From Toxorhynchites rutilus septentrionalis (Eukaryota > Arthropoda > Insecta > Diptera > Culicidae), in assembly GCF_029784135.1 (NCBI RefSeq), contig NC_073744.1, forward strand, positions 32,619,380 through 32,683,379: a stretch of 64,000 bases of DNA, in the 5' to 3' direction. Each line of letters begins with the position of its first letter. Position 1 is the stretch's first letter. A program made the position numbers and the translations under genes. Under the pieces are notes generated by a model that made no database searches, was not told where the DNA came from, and saw only the letters and a program-made list of their open reading frames with translations. Of the stretch, positions 49,085 to 61,495 are shown piece by piece.

Positions 49085-49430
49085 ACACATTTCTGCATTA
49101 CTCAAGAATTAATCAAGCAAATGAAACGAAATTCGGCATGTGGAGGTTTTAGGGTGCAATAAAGGATTCTATGGTGGTTAGACACTCCACCCCCTCTCCA
49201 AAGGGGGGACTGCCATACAAATGAAACACAAATTTCTGCATAACTCGACAATTAATCAAGCAAATTAAACGATATTCGCATGTGGAGGTTTAAGAGTGCA
49301 ATAAATGTTTTACGGTGGGTGGACCCTTCTCTATGGGGAAGCTGCCATACAAATGAAAGACAAATTTCTACATAACTCGAAAACTAATCAAGCAAATCGA
49401 GCCAAATTTGGCATGCGAATATTTTAGGGG
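49085..49430. repeat. Minisatellite-type tandem units, array 2
   Basis: Units start with (C/A)TTAATCAAGCAAA-type text at about 49110, 49250 and 49388 (spacing about 140 bp). They share GGCATGTGGAGGTTT and CATACAAATGAAACACAAAT with array 1 at 37235-37650. Confidence 0.75.
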
Positions 49431-50417
49431 ACATGCATGCGATATTTTAAAGGGTGGATTCGAAGATCAATCAACGAACAGTTCTGCGATTGGATCCATG
49501 AACGTGCGCTTAGTAAGAAAAAGGTGAATGTGATAACGAAAAATAAATTTTGGGTGGGACGAAGTTTGCCTAGTCAGCTGGTGGCATATAAAATTTTATA
49601 CGATTCCAGAAACACATGATCCATCCTTTGATTGATTGATTGACTGATATTGATGATTGATTGATGCTGGGACACTACCTAGTAAACATTAAATCGTATG
49701 ACTTTTACACAGATTTTTTACGCATAAAAAATCGTATCAGATTGAAATCGTATAAAATATCAATAAAAGGATGCATCAGGTGTATCTGTAATCGTATAAA
49801 ATGCAAAAACACGATTTTCAATATCATTGATAAATTAAGTCATATATCGGTATGACAAACATCCTAATATAACGATTGATGTTCTTCGTTACAAGTAAAT
49901 TTGATGACAGCGTTTTGCCTAATCAACAAACGATATACGTAGGAATTCAGTGAGCAGAAAATATGGATGTTTGGGAAACATATTCCGGTCTGCACAAAGG
50001 CAAGCATGTATAAAAGTACTCACCGCTAGCGAATTATTGAAATAATTGTACTGGTAAGGTGAAACGGAAAGATGCCAGAGGATGGATTGTAAGAAGTCTG
50101 TTTATTATATTCCTAAGGAATTTTCAGTGATGAGTTCAGACTTTTATTGAATTAAATTATTCCTCTCAAGAGCGATAAACTTCTACGCTTCGTATATTAC
50201 AAACCTGTTCATATTGTCCCCACTATATGACCATATTACCCACATCGAAAAAAATTTCTATTTTTTGGCAAAAAACATCAGAAAAAAACATTGAAAAACC
50301 TTTTTTTTTTGTATAACATTTGGCCGATTATTTCGAAAAAAAAGTATATTGAATTGCAAGAAACTGCATTCAAGTTTTGGGAAACATGAGTTTCCAAAAA
50401 TACAATTGAAGTTTTTC
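49431..50417. other. Unannotated stretch
   Basis: No gene supported. A GATTGATT-type simple repeat lies at about 49630-49665. Confidence 0.35.
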
Positions 50418-50419
50418 TT

Positions 50420-50586
50420 AACCCCCCACGTACAGCATCGAATCTATCTCGTGAAGTATCGATGTGAAATGATTAGCTTCTGGCGTAAGATGTTAGTTCA
50501 GCAGAGTAGCGGAACGACACGATGTGTTCGTGTTTGGGCCGTGCTGTTAGAAATTGAATCGTACGGCAAGGGGTTCACAAGCCCGT
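50420..50586. repeat. MITE related to the 4331 element
   Basis: Ends AACCCCCCACGTACAGCATC and TACGGCAAGGGGTTCA are imperfect inverted repeats. The left part aligns with 4331-4380. The flank TTAA is present on the left only. Confidence 0.4.
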
Positions 50587-50830
50587 TTTACACCCACGTC
50601 CCCTATGTGTAACAATTCAACGTCCGCGTTGGTATTCTGAGTTCTTCTGGATGCGCTTTTTCAAAATCCCATAAAAGCGATCATTTTGAATATGTATTTA
50701 CATTTGATTCTATACTTCTTATAAACTGTTGAATATTATCATAAATTACAATTGGAAGTGAGAACTCAAAAACGAAGGTCAATATATGTAGCCTTAAAAA
50801 CAGGCTGAAACACAAACAGAGGGGATTAGA

Positions 50831-51107
50831 CGGCGCCAGTGGTTGTATGGTTAGCGTAACAGCCTCACAATCCGATCGGCCTGGGTTCAATCCCAGCTGG
50901 CGTCGTTGGGATTTTCTGAGGCGAAAAATCTCTGGTTACGTCTTCCTTCGGAGCGGAAGTAAAAGAAGTTGGCCCGGCTCATGAGTTGTTGAGTCTGATA
51001 GGTAGGAACAGGTGGAGTCGCCTCCCTGATGTCGGTGATTGGCACTAAAGTGGCGGAAATAGGCCGACGAAAAATAAGCGAAGATAAAAAAAAAAAAAAA
51101 AAAACAG
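50831..51107 (+). mobile_element. tRNA-derived SINE
   Basis: The head contains an A-box-like TGGTTGTATGGTTAGCG and a B box GGGTTCAATCCC at about 50883-50894. A non-tRNA body of about 190 bp and a 20-bp poly(A) tail follow. A short imperfect direct repeat (AGGGGAT) lies next to both ends. The layout fits Feilai-like mosquito SINEs, but the family name is not certain. Confidence 0.8.
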
Positions 51108-52393
51108 GGGATGTTTTTAATTATATTCAATCCCAACTTTGCAACGAGGGCGAATATTAAAAAACACTCATAAACCAGAAAACTTTCACATCTTATTTCG
51201 TTTATCCAATGATATGTCTTCTACGGCAAACGATACGTGATAAGAGATTCTTACATATCACTCTCGAATATATCGCATGATTAGTCAAAAAAGTGATTAC
51301 TTGCACTTACCGTTCAGTGGAATAAATAATCGATTGACACAGCGCCTCTAAGGTGAAAACTCCGCTTACGCTATTTGTTAGTTGTTTCTGCAGGTTTGAT
51401 ACGTTGTGTTCAAGTTCAAGATCAACACCCAACTGAGCAACGTACACGCAAACTGCCGTGTCATGATCCCAGAGACATTTCACGGCTCTTGTTAAGTTCA
51501 TTCCAGCTACAGGTGATCATCGCACAACGCTTTCAACTGAGAGAGTTCCTCAATATTCTATCGAGGGAATGAATGATCGCCTGATTGGTTGGTTGGATCA
51601 ATTCAGGGATGCCAAATTTGCTAGTTTAATGGTTAAACCATTCAGAAATTGAGCAGATTCAATTCATGATTCGGAAATCTATCCATGTAATAGAATCTAA
51701 GTGAATGTGAAATACTTTACCAAATTTACTTTCGAAAATTATATTGATTGTCATTTTGAAGAAATTTTGTTAACTATGTTAATCATCGATCGAGTTTCCA
51801 CTTGCTGCAATTAGGGCCTCCACAATAATGTACCCATTTCTCTCCAGGTACGGGTCAATATTTGTCTTCTACTCGGGTAGTGTTGAGAACAGGCCTCGCC
51901 CTTCATGAGGCGCCTTCGCGGATAATTGTCCTTTCTTTTGTCGGTATAAGTTTTTTTCCATCGGGGCACTCCCAGGGCGATTTTTTTTTTGTCGTAGGAC
52001 TACGTCTTAGCCAAATCAGAAAACAGGTCACGTGTTTATAAAAAAAAAGTTAACGTTAATAACTATTTTTGGCTCGAACAGATTTTACCGATCTGCAAAC
52101 CAATCGTCCGATTCGATTGGATTTCTAAGATATGTTTGATATGCTATACATTACAATCCCATAGTCTGTATATGTTTTGAACTGATGAAAATTGGAAGCA
52201 TTCCCATTTCCCCATACATTTGTTCTGTCCATTTGTGTACTTTCTCTAACAGAGCTGTCAATAACGGGTAACTCATGCAGCCGCTAGAATAAAATCAACG
52301 AAGGGGAGTAGCGAAAAGAGAATATTTGCGAAGTAAACTCCACCCTTGCATAGTAAGTAAGCTGTCGCTAGCGTCTAAGTATTGCATCTCCTC
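51108..52393. other. Unannotated stretch
   Basis: No gene supported. GTCGTAGGACTACGTC near 51993 is a short palindrome that recurs in mosquito repeats, so a repeat fragment is possible. Confidence 0.3.
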
Positions 52394-52534
52394 TAAGGGG
52401 CTGTCCACATACCACGTGGACAACTTTAGGGGGGGTAGGGGGTACGAAAATGTCCACGCTTGTCCACGGTGAGGGAGAAGGGGGTTTAGATAATGTCCAC
52501 GTGGACACATAAAATTAATATTTTTGAAAATACA

Positions 52535-55500
52535 CAGGGTGTCGACTACCTTGAAAATCCTTGAAAATCAGGGAATATCAGGGAATTCAAATATGGTCAG
52601 GGAAAATCAGGGAAAATCAGGGAATTTTACCACAATCAGGGAAAAATGAAATTCGTTGGATATAAAATATAAAAGTTTTTAGCCTTCCAGGTTTTATGTG
52701 TACATTTACTTCAGTGTATGTTGTTTGTTTTTGTCTGTGAAAATGGCGCGAAAGTAGAAGTCTTTTACTTTCGTGCAGTTTTTGCCAACTCCGTGTTAAG
52801 CCGTTATTTATCAGATACCATCATCTCGAGCACCAGTTTGACAATTGTTGAATGCAACTGACAGCTGATATATTTGCGCTTTCCGAGCACAGCCAGTAAG
52901 ATAGGCGATGTCACGGGGCTGTTTTTTCGACCATTTGAAAGATGTGTTTGCGTAAGAAGAAATAGAACTGCAAGAATTTAAGTTTGAATTTCGTTCAACG
53001 GAAGCGACTGTTGGTGCTCGTAGGCAGAAACAGAACTGCAAAAATTTAAGTTTGAATTTCATTTAATGGAAGTGATTGTTGATGCTCGCTTTGTGTTAAA
53101 GTTGAGGTGGGTGAGCCAATTTTATAATCGGTGAATACAGTAAAATAATTTATTCATTATTTTAGCAGAGAGGTACGATAAAATCATAAGGTTGTCTGGC
53201 ATTCTTCCCCGACTATCAACTGAAGCGAAGGTGTAGTGTACTGACAATTTACAGTGACCTTTTTTACTGATAATTATTATCTTTATCATAGGAAATCCAG
53301 TAGAACTTAGTTCGAAATGGCAAGCAAAACCACGTTCCAAGGCGTTTGGTTGCATGACCCGGAGTTTTCATCATGGTTGAAACGAATTGACACTAAGCTA
53401 GGATGCGCATACTGTTCTGTATGTTCCTGTGAAATAGTTCTCAGCAACATGGGCAAACAGGCTCTCAAAAGTCATATGAAATCAAAGAAGCATAGTCAAC
53501 GAACCACAGCCGGAAATATTTTCAAATATCTAATGAGTGATTCACACCAAACGTTCGAACCAGGCACTTCCAAGAATATCGGATTCAGTTGTGCTAGAAA
53601 TGATCATCCACCTGTGGAATCAGTACCTACTGTTGCGATTCCTTCAGTTTCCTCTGCGAGCATTCTACCTCCTTCGAAAACTATCGATAAATTCATGCTG
53701 AAAAACGATACCATCAAAGCTGAGATCCTGTGGTGTTTGGAAACAGTTATGTGTCACAAATCACTCCGCACAGCTGAAAAGGACATGGTAGTATTGAGAA
53801 CAATGTTTCATGATAGCCAGATTGCTGAGAAGGTTCAACTAGGCCGTGATAAAATGAGCTACATGATGCTGTTTGGCATTGCCCCCTATTATAAATCTGA
53901 GCTCGATAAAACTCTGCATAATACAAACTGCATTGTCGTTGGTTTTGACGAGTCCTTAAATAAGACTACAAAAAAGCAGCAAATGGATCTAAATGTCAGA
54001 TTTTGGGATGAAGAAAAGAAGGAGGTGGTAACTCGTTACATGACCTCAATGTTCTTGGGACGATCTCGAGCAACAGATTAACATGCAGCTTTTAAAGAAG
54101 GCCTGGGAAATATCCCTTTAAACAAGCTTCTTCAGGTGTCGATGGATGGTCCCAACGTGAATTGGTCATTTTTACGCGAGCTGAAAATGGACTTTGAACA
54201 TGGAGAAGAAAGGCTCTTGGATTTAGGTAGCTGCGGATTGCATATTTTGCACGGTGCATTCAAGGAAGGTGTTCGCTGCTCTGGATGGAATGTTACGAAG
54301 TACCTGCGAGGCATCTATCACATCTTCAAAGATGTTCCAGCACGACGCGCTTTATTCACATCGTATTCGGGAAGTGCTGTGTATCCACTGAAGTTTTGCG
54401 CTCACAGATGGTTGGAAAACATTAACGTAGCACAAAGAGCTGTGGAGATTACTCCTCATATAAGGAAGTTCGTTGAGGGTGTTCAGAATGACAAAATTGA
54501 ACCAAAATCAGATTCGTACGTCGATGTAGTTGAGTGTCTAAAAGATCCTCTACTGTTGACTAAGTTGACCTTTTTCAAATCCGTTGCCGCTGAAGTAGAA
54601 CCATTTTTGCGCGAGTTCCAAACGGATAATCCCATGGTGCCATTTTTGTATAACAATTTGAGTCAAATGGCTAGAAGTATATTGGGAAGATTCATGCAGA
54701 TCGATCAGCTAAAGAACATCACTCAGGTATATTTAATCTCTTGTGGATAATTCATTCTATCAAATGATTGATCCAATAGCAATTTTATTGCTATTTGAAT
54801 AAAATTTACTGTTTTCATTTCTTTCAGGTAACAATAGAAGAGATCAATGAAGCCAAGAATCATTTACCAATGAAAGAGATTGTATTGGGTTTTGAAACAA
54901 GAAAAGTTTTAAAAAACTCGTCAAAATTGACCCAAAAACAAATTCTGCAATTTCGTCTGGAATGCAAAGGATTTTTGAAAGCACTGATTCTAAAGCTTAT
55001 GAAGCGATCGCCATTGACGTATCCTGTGACGAAAGCCGCATCCTCTCTTGACCCTTCAGTCATTGATTCCGATCAAAAATTGGCTGGAAAACGATTCGAA
55101 AAGCTTTTAACTATATTGATGGATTTTGGTCGTATCAGTGGAGCTTCAGCAGACTTGGCACTGAAACAATATTTAAAATTAGTTGGTAGCAACAAAAGCA
55201 ACAAGTTTGCCTACTATGATCGGAAAAATGAACGACTGGACCATTTCTGGAAGGGATTGCTATCGGGGGATGAGTTTATGGAACTTTTTACCATCGTAAA
55301 AATGATCTGCTGTCTCTCGCATGGAAACGCCAACCTTGAGAGGGGCTTTTCCATTAACGCTGAATGTCTTTTTGAAAACATGCGTGAGGAATCGGTTGTT
55401 GCTAAGCGACAAATTTATGACGCTGTATTTCACGCTGGAGAGATAGCATCAATACAAATTTCGAACCAGCTAATTCAACGAGTTCGAAATTCTCACTCCC

Positions 55501-56022
55501 TTTATATAGAAGACAAGGAACGCCGTAAGAAAGAAGATCTTGCGTCAAATGCGTCAAAGATGATGAAACGTCAACGAGAAGCAGAAGCGAAATCTTTAGA
55601 GATCAAACGGAGTAAAATTTTGGAAAACGCACAGAAGGAAGCCGAAAGTTTGCAAGAAAAAATCGCTTTGTTGAAATCAACTGTTTTGTAAAACTCATCC
55701 GAATCAAAATAAATAAAATTTTCTGCTGTATTAGTATTTAAGCATCTTTCATGAACTGCATGAATAAATCATGTTCTATCTTTTACGCCGTTTCTCAGTC
55801 TTTGTATAATTCAAACAAAAAAATACAAAAAACTCATTTATTGGATTATATTCGCTCATAAATTTACTTGTTCTAGCCTTCATAGATACTTACTAGCTGT
55901 TAAAAAACAGAACTAAAATAAAAATTTTGATCACTAGTCTATATCTGGAATTTTTCTGGAAAAGTACTGGAAAATCAGGGAATATCAGGGAATTTTTTTT
56001 CGGAATTTGAGTCGACACCCTG
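52535..56022 (+). mobile_element. hAT-superfamily DNA transposon with 5-bp target duplication
   Basis: Terminal inverted repeats are CAGGGTGTCGACT on both sides, and an exact 5-bp direct repeat ATACA flanks them (52530-52534 and 56023-56027). Subterminal regions hold repeated AATCAGGGAATATCAGGGAA motifs (several at 52560-52640, two at 55975-55992). The 3488-bp element carries a transposase gene with one intron and one nonsense codon. Classical hAT elements duplicate 8 bp; 5 bp suggests a hAT5-like lineage. Confidence 0.85.
53317..55691 (+). pseudogene. hAT transposase, one nonsense codon
   Basis: Exon 1 is 53317-54726 and exon 2 is 54828-55691, with a 101-bp GT-AG intron in phase 0. Together they give about 757 codons. 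The N-terminus has a BED-like zinc finger (CSVC, then HMKSKKH). Candidate catalytic residues are Asp in VVGFDESLN, Asp in VSMDGPNVNW, and Glu in GNANLERGFS. The last sits in the hAT dimerisation domain (MICCLSHGNANLERGFSINA). The only break seen is an in-frame TAA at 54079-54081 within otherwise collinear text. A lysine/glutamate-rich coiled coil ends the protein, and AATAAA lies just after the stop (about 55709). Confidence 0.85.
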
Positions 56023-57289
56023 ATACATGAATATCTATAATAAAAAATAAATGAAATCTGCTCTGCATTTTTATCAAATTCCAATCTTGCCGCAACTTAC
56101 GATTACTTCGTATTTATCAATAAGAGACCAATTTTTTTTCATATCGGTGAACTGTTCCGCTGAAATGTGTATTCTGAGAGTAACGCACATGAACTGAGAG
56201 TGATGGATTTATTTACATTGGCAGAAGAGGATCATACATTCCGCCAGGACGAAGACACCACCAAAGAATGTTAGATTCTTGTAATTTGAAAAATGCACGA
56301 CATAGTTTTCTAAGGTACGGGTTTGTTGTTGTATCTGTCTTTTGAAAACTCCAAAGGTGATGAACCAAAGGAAAATGAACAATAAATTACCTGGTGAAGC
56401 TTCGTTATGTATCCGTTCCATTCTATTGCATCTTGTGTCAGGTGAGATTGGAAAGGAATTCCGTTCTATGTGCCTCTACAAAGCTTCGATAAATTCTAAC
56501 AAGTACTGCTTGCAACTAAACTTAATTAAGGTCGGCGATCCAGAACAAACTAACAAAATTAGCTAATATGATAGACATCGTATTCCACCAGGACAACGTC
56601 AAACCTCATTCTCTTTGACATCCCGGCCGAAAATGTTAGGTTTGCCTGTGAAATAGCACACCCGCCACTTTTCTTGAGCGCAATATTTTTTGAAATTGTG
56701 GAAGGATCGATTCAGCAATACCTTACACTGTGTAAACTAGGCATAAGAATTAACTAATCAATATTTTGAAAAAAAAACTACGCAGAGGAACTCGATGTTT
56801 GGAAGCTTTTAAATTTTTTTTGGAAGTTTTTAAATTTTTGACTGAATTTTCATCAGCGAAGCACGACTAAGTCAACCCATTTCTAGAGCAAATCATCACG
56901 GGTCATAGAAATGGGTAAAATACGATATCGTTCTCAAAAGATCATGGGATAAGCAAGACAAACCACTACATATAACATCAAAACCTTGACTTCACAAAAA
57001 GGGACATTGTACATTTTACATGTACATTGTATTAATTCGCTTTAATAAAGATTTATGTGGAAAAATTACACTTTTAAAAATCAATCGTCAATCGGAAGCA
57101 CTTTTTCTTCGAATTATCGAATGGAATATTGGAAAATTCGAAGCTATTTAAAAAAAAAAATAATGTTAACGTATGCATTAGAAAAATTGAGTAATTTCGG
57201 ATGGCGATGGGAAAAAAACTAGAAAGGATAATACAATGAACATTTTTTCTTTGAATCTTATTTTTATTAAGCCTTCAACAAAAATGGTT

Positions 57290-58090
57290 CAACCCTGTTG
57301 ATTCCCAGCAGCCTTGGCGAAAGCCTTCAAGCAACTTTATGATTTTTTCACACTGCAAGCTCCACCCGGAGCGAAGAAGATGTACATCCTGAGACACTTC
57401 GTGTCTGCCGGATATAACCGATATGGTATTTACAACATCCTCTCCCTGCCGCTCCTCAAGCCGGAAGATCGAAACAACCGGCCAAACGGCGGAGAAGAAT
57501 CTGGCCAGAATGAACATTTTTATGCCGAAGCGTCAGACGAGGTCGGATGAAGCAGCTGGAGGTGTTGGTGAAAAACTTCTTTCCGACGAAGCGCTATGTC
57601 GTGCTTATAATGAATGACGAAACCTACTTGGCGTTAGAATTCAACGAATGGCAGGGGCCCGGGTACTCTACGTTCCCCACCAAGGAGATAAGCATTGACG
57701 TCTCTGGCTGACGATCGGCGAGAAGGGAATGTCCAAGCCGCTCTTCTTTCGAGTCTTGCGGTGAACGGAGAGATATGCAGTACGAACTGCCTGTCGGAAG
57801 TTGCCGCCTTCATAAAGAGATATCACGCAACACAAGATAATTGGAGGAGATGAATCGGCTGTAGATGAACATCGTATCAATATCCCCCAGCTGCGAAGGA
57901 TAGAAAAATTTTGGGTGAACTTCAAACGGAAGATTTCTTTGAAAAACTTCATGGATAAAACGGAGAAACAGCTGACCGCTAAAGCCACGTAAAGGTTAAA
58001 GAACATGCCGACATCCATCTTTTCATCGGTCATGGTTGAGGTTCCGGCCGTAAGTCCGCCTGGCACTTCATTTACGATACTTTATCAACC
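57290..58090 (+). mobile_element. Decayed Tc1/mariner transposase
   Basis: The + strand reads NFFPTKRYVVLIMNDETYLA (first catalytic Asp; about 57565-57625), then GMSKPLFFRV (about 57728). The C-terminal INIPQLRRIEKFWVNFKRKI and LKNMPTSIFSSVMVEVPA follow (about 57860-58040). The order matches an ITm-type transposase with frameshifts, stops and an internal deletion. It is enclosed by the GGGGCTGTCC termini. Confidence 0.7.
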
Positions 58091-59126
58091 ATCTCCATCT
58101 CTGTCCCGCGTAACACGGGACGTCTGGTCAGTTTACGTTTAAGTGTTTCTCGCGGGATACAATGCGCTAAGGCTGCATGTCACACTAACGTACCACTCTT
58201 CACTGCCTCGGTGGCCGCATTCATACATGTCTTTGAACACTTTTGACAATCGGATGTTTTGATATAATTCTGTACACATTTTGACATTATTTATTGGTTA
58301 TGTTGAAAAAATACCTGGTCATACTGCCCCAAGCAGGTATGCCCATTCCGTCCCGTATATTTCACTCAATAAAAATCAACTGATCTTTTACATGAAACGG
58401 TAAAGCAGCGCAACAAGTCAGTGGAAATGTTCAGAAATAATACCGGTACGTATTGATATAAAGAGCAGAGTCATAAATTTCAGTATGAAGAGTACAGAGC
58501 TTATTTTGTTGGCAGCTTTTTTATATGTTTTTCGTCATAATCAGTCAGTGTGAGATTTCTTTCAATATCTTTATAAAACAATTGAACTTGAATACGGTTT
58601 TCATGGAGATATAATAAGAGTATTTGTAACACAATTGTTGGAAAATGAGTGTTATTGGTTCAATAACAAGCCCAAACGAAGGATGGACCAACTGCTCAAC
58701 AACATATGTCGGTTAATAATTGTATATGATAAAGAATAATAATAAAGAACTCCCTAGAGTAGATTCACAAGTGAATATTTCATATGAATTTCAGCGGTAA
58801 AAACAGCCTGACATTGAATTTGGAAAATGGAATTTGGAAGAAACTAACTTCCCGGGGAATGTTGGAGAGAGAATGAACGAATTCAAAACAAACCGTTATT
58901 ATTAATTAAGCTACCATTTTTATCCACAAATATATGGAATAGAAAATAGAATCAATCCCAAAATGAAATTGAAGAGATGTTTCATATTATTTTGATTTTT
59001 TTAGAAATAATTGGTTTAATGTCCACGTGGACAACAGGGGGAGGGGTATAGGAAATGTCCACGGTGGGGGAGGGGGTGTTCAAAAACATGATTTTTCTGT
59101 CCACGTGGTATGTGGACAGCCCCTAA

Positions 59127-60091
59127 GGAAAATTCTCAGAATCTTTCTGTATCCGAAACAACAAAGGTCGCTTATTCTGCTTGTTTTGTGTTTTATGTTT
59201 CCCCTCGATCTGTGAAGAGAAGAGTGCAAATGATTATAGGTCGCTTCTAACTATCAGTGTTTGGCTTTGTGTGTGCTGCTTGTTTTCGTTGTGCAAAACT
59301 TAGAACTTGTTTATTTCCTGTACATGTGAATAGCACACATTCGAAACTTTTAGTTGCCATTCGTATTTGCTCTCGTGCGCATCTGCTCTGTTCTGATGTA
59401 ATAAGCTCCTAGCTTTGTTGACGGTTTTGACCGAGTGTTGAGAAACGATTTTTCATAACCCGTATTGTCACGATGTTTCATTTTAATCGCTGCAACTGTG
59501 TGCATCTGTTAGACGCGTGTTTGATGCTTTTTGAATGGCGATGCACGAAAAATGCATCTCGTTAAATACTCAGTGCGATGCGTGCATTGATATAAAGAAA
59601 CAAATTGTGACATATGACCAATTAGCTGCAGATGTAGTCCCGAAACGTGTTTTGAGCTTCGCGTGTAAGTTTTGATTCAGTTTCGTCTCTTTTGCTTCGT
59701 TTAACAGTTGTTGAAGGAAGCGATGAGCTATTATCCCAGATATACAGGACAGGCCAGAACTTGTGATTTTTGTTATTTACTCAAACAGTTCCAAAAGTTT
59801 ATACACTGCTTCAAAAAGCCCCACTTTTATATCGTTAAATTAAATAGTGTGTATAATAGTTTTGATTTGTAGGGAAAAAAGTGTACCCTCTCTCAAATTA
59901 TCATCTCTGAAAATAGTTCTAATTTCTGCATCTTCAATGAAAATAATTGATTCATGTTTTTGCCTATTTAAATTCGCAGTACTTACTTCTACTCGATTAG
60001 TTTTAAAATTATTTAATATATCCACAAATAGTATCATCATTGCAAACGAAAATGCTTGCCTCGCTTAAAATTGCGCGATTTTTCGCATCTG
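59127..60091. other. Unannotated stretch
   Basis: AT-rich; no gene or repeat end recognised. Confidence 0.35.
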
Positions 60092-60351
60092 CAGTAATTT
60101 ACATTTAATACGACATACCGAGGCACCACTCAGTATCGCATTGGAGGTGATTTTACCCTGTAATTGGACATTGGCAATGAGAGTGGTACAGTGTCCGGCG
60201 TCTGGTGGCGGCTTTCATTGTGGGACCATAATTTGGGCCCCGAACTCGATGTTTACGAAAAAGACCAATTAGACATAAAAATGTCCAATTAAACGTGTCG
60301 CATTACAGGTCTGCCCAATTAGCAAAATGTCGCATTAAATGTAAATTACTG
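60092..60351. repeat. MITE with CAGTAATTTACATTTAAT ends
   Basis: Inverted ends CAGTAATTTACATTTAATAC and CAGTAATTTACATTTAATGC (the latter inverted) with internal GTCCAATTA/CCCAATTAG motifs. 260 bp, no coding capacity. A target duplication is not clear. Confidence 0.75.
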
Positions 60352-60353
60352 TA

Positions 60354-60480
60354 TAAAATGGGAAGAATGTCCAGGTGAACAAAAGGGGAAGGGTGAACTG
60401 AATTTCCACGCCTGTCCACGGAGAGGAAGGAGTAGTACAAAATCGTAATTTTCCTGTCCACGTGGTATGTGGGTAGCCCC
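60354..60480. repeat. Third Harbinger-like terminus
   Basis: Ends GTCCACGTGGTATGTGGGTAGCCCC followed by TAA, a diverged copy of the right arm at 59034-59123, including the G-rich and GTCCACGG motifs. Only one end is recognised; it abuts the MITE at 60092-60351. Confidence 0.65.
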
Positions 60481-60496
60481 TAACCGGAGGCAGGCA

Positions 60497-61495
60497 CAGG
60501 GATGCCAAATTTGAAGACATTTGACTTACTGTGAAGACATTTGATTTTGTGAAGACATTTTGAATACATTATGAAATATGTGAAGACATTTCAGTATGAT
60601 GATAGCGTATGTGAATTTTTGAGAGGTATTATTTCCATAAATTTGTATTGGTCGGAAAGATCCTCAAAAGAAGTAGGGCTTTTGTATCAGTGTCATTCGA
60701 TCGCTTTTTTATCAGTGTCACTTGTTTACTTTTGTTCTTAGTAATCAACAGATACTTTTGCCTCGGGTTTTTTTAGTGTTCAACTAGCAATAATCACACA
60801 TCTGATAATGCTCAATGATTATGATATCGCCACTGCGCAAAGCTAGTCTCGGGGTCATTCACTCGCTTTTTTCAAACTTTTCCAAGCAGAAAATCCACAA
60901 GTATATAGAATGAATTCAACAACGAGGGACTTTTAATGTCTCTAGAAGACATTAGTTCTGTTGCACTAGAACATTTGAATGATTGTGACTTTGTATTTTC
61001 ATAAATTTGGACCCATATATCATTCAAACGACCACTTCACAAAACGAAGGTTTTCCGGTTACACACCGTTTCAATAATCAGTTTTATGGATATGGTTTGA
61101 GTTACAACCAAAACTTCAAAGCTGAAATAAATAAATGGAGTTATCACAGTTCCGTATTGTGGAAAAACCGGGGCGATATTCACCCAAACAACGGTATATC
61201 AGGCTAACTATCATTTCTAAAGTCATAAAATTCAGTTCGCAGTTGTGAAATATATTCTTTGTTCACATTTATTTAAATAAGCTTCAAAACCTCTAGGCAA
61301 GTTCAGTGAAATGCGTATATAACAATGCCTATTAATATAAACATTGAATAAGCTATCAAACTTTGTCCAAATGACAGCTTACATTTTTTACAATTTTTGT
61401 TTTTTTTATAAGACTATGAAGACATTTGAAGACATTTTTACGTACCATGGTAAGACATTTGAAAAAAAATCACCTGGCATCCTTCGGCAGGCATT
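60497..61495. mobile_element. Non-autonomous hAT-type element
   Basis: An exact 8-bp direct repeat GGCAGGCA (60489-60496 and 61496-61503) flanks ends CAGGGATGCCA and (inverted) GAAGGATGCCA. GAAGACATTTGA-type repeats occur near both ends (four at about 60510-60590, three at about 61415-61465). No transposase; the short frame at 61007-61207 is unsupported. Confidence 0.85.

Larger units (their letters stand above)
52397..59123. mobile_element. Pair of Harbinger-like inverted termini enclosing nested elements
   Basis: Both ends begin GGGGCTGTCCACATACCACG and are perfect inverted repeats for 26 bp. Each is flanked by TAA (52394-52396 and 59124-59126), as expected of the PIF/Harbinger 3-bp target. 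Each arm has a G-rich tract with further TGTCCACGTGGACA motifs. Inside are a 3.5-kb hAT transposon, a Tc1/mariner relic, and otherwise unremarkable AT-rich DNA (56028-57289 and 58091-58985) without a Harbinger transposase. It may be one large non-autonomous element or two inverted MITEs that share a segment. Confidence 0.6.

Noticed and set aside
50831..50905. A functional tRNA gene
   Set aside because: A-box and B-box are present, but the cloverleaf arms do not form, and a long body with poly(A) follows, so it is a SINE.
61007..61207. A 66-codon frame as a small gene
   Set aside because: It lies inside a non-autonomous hAT element and has no domain or conserved context visible.
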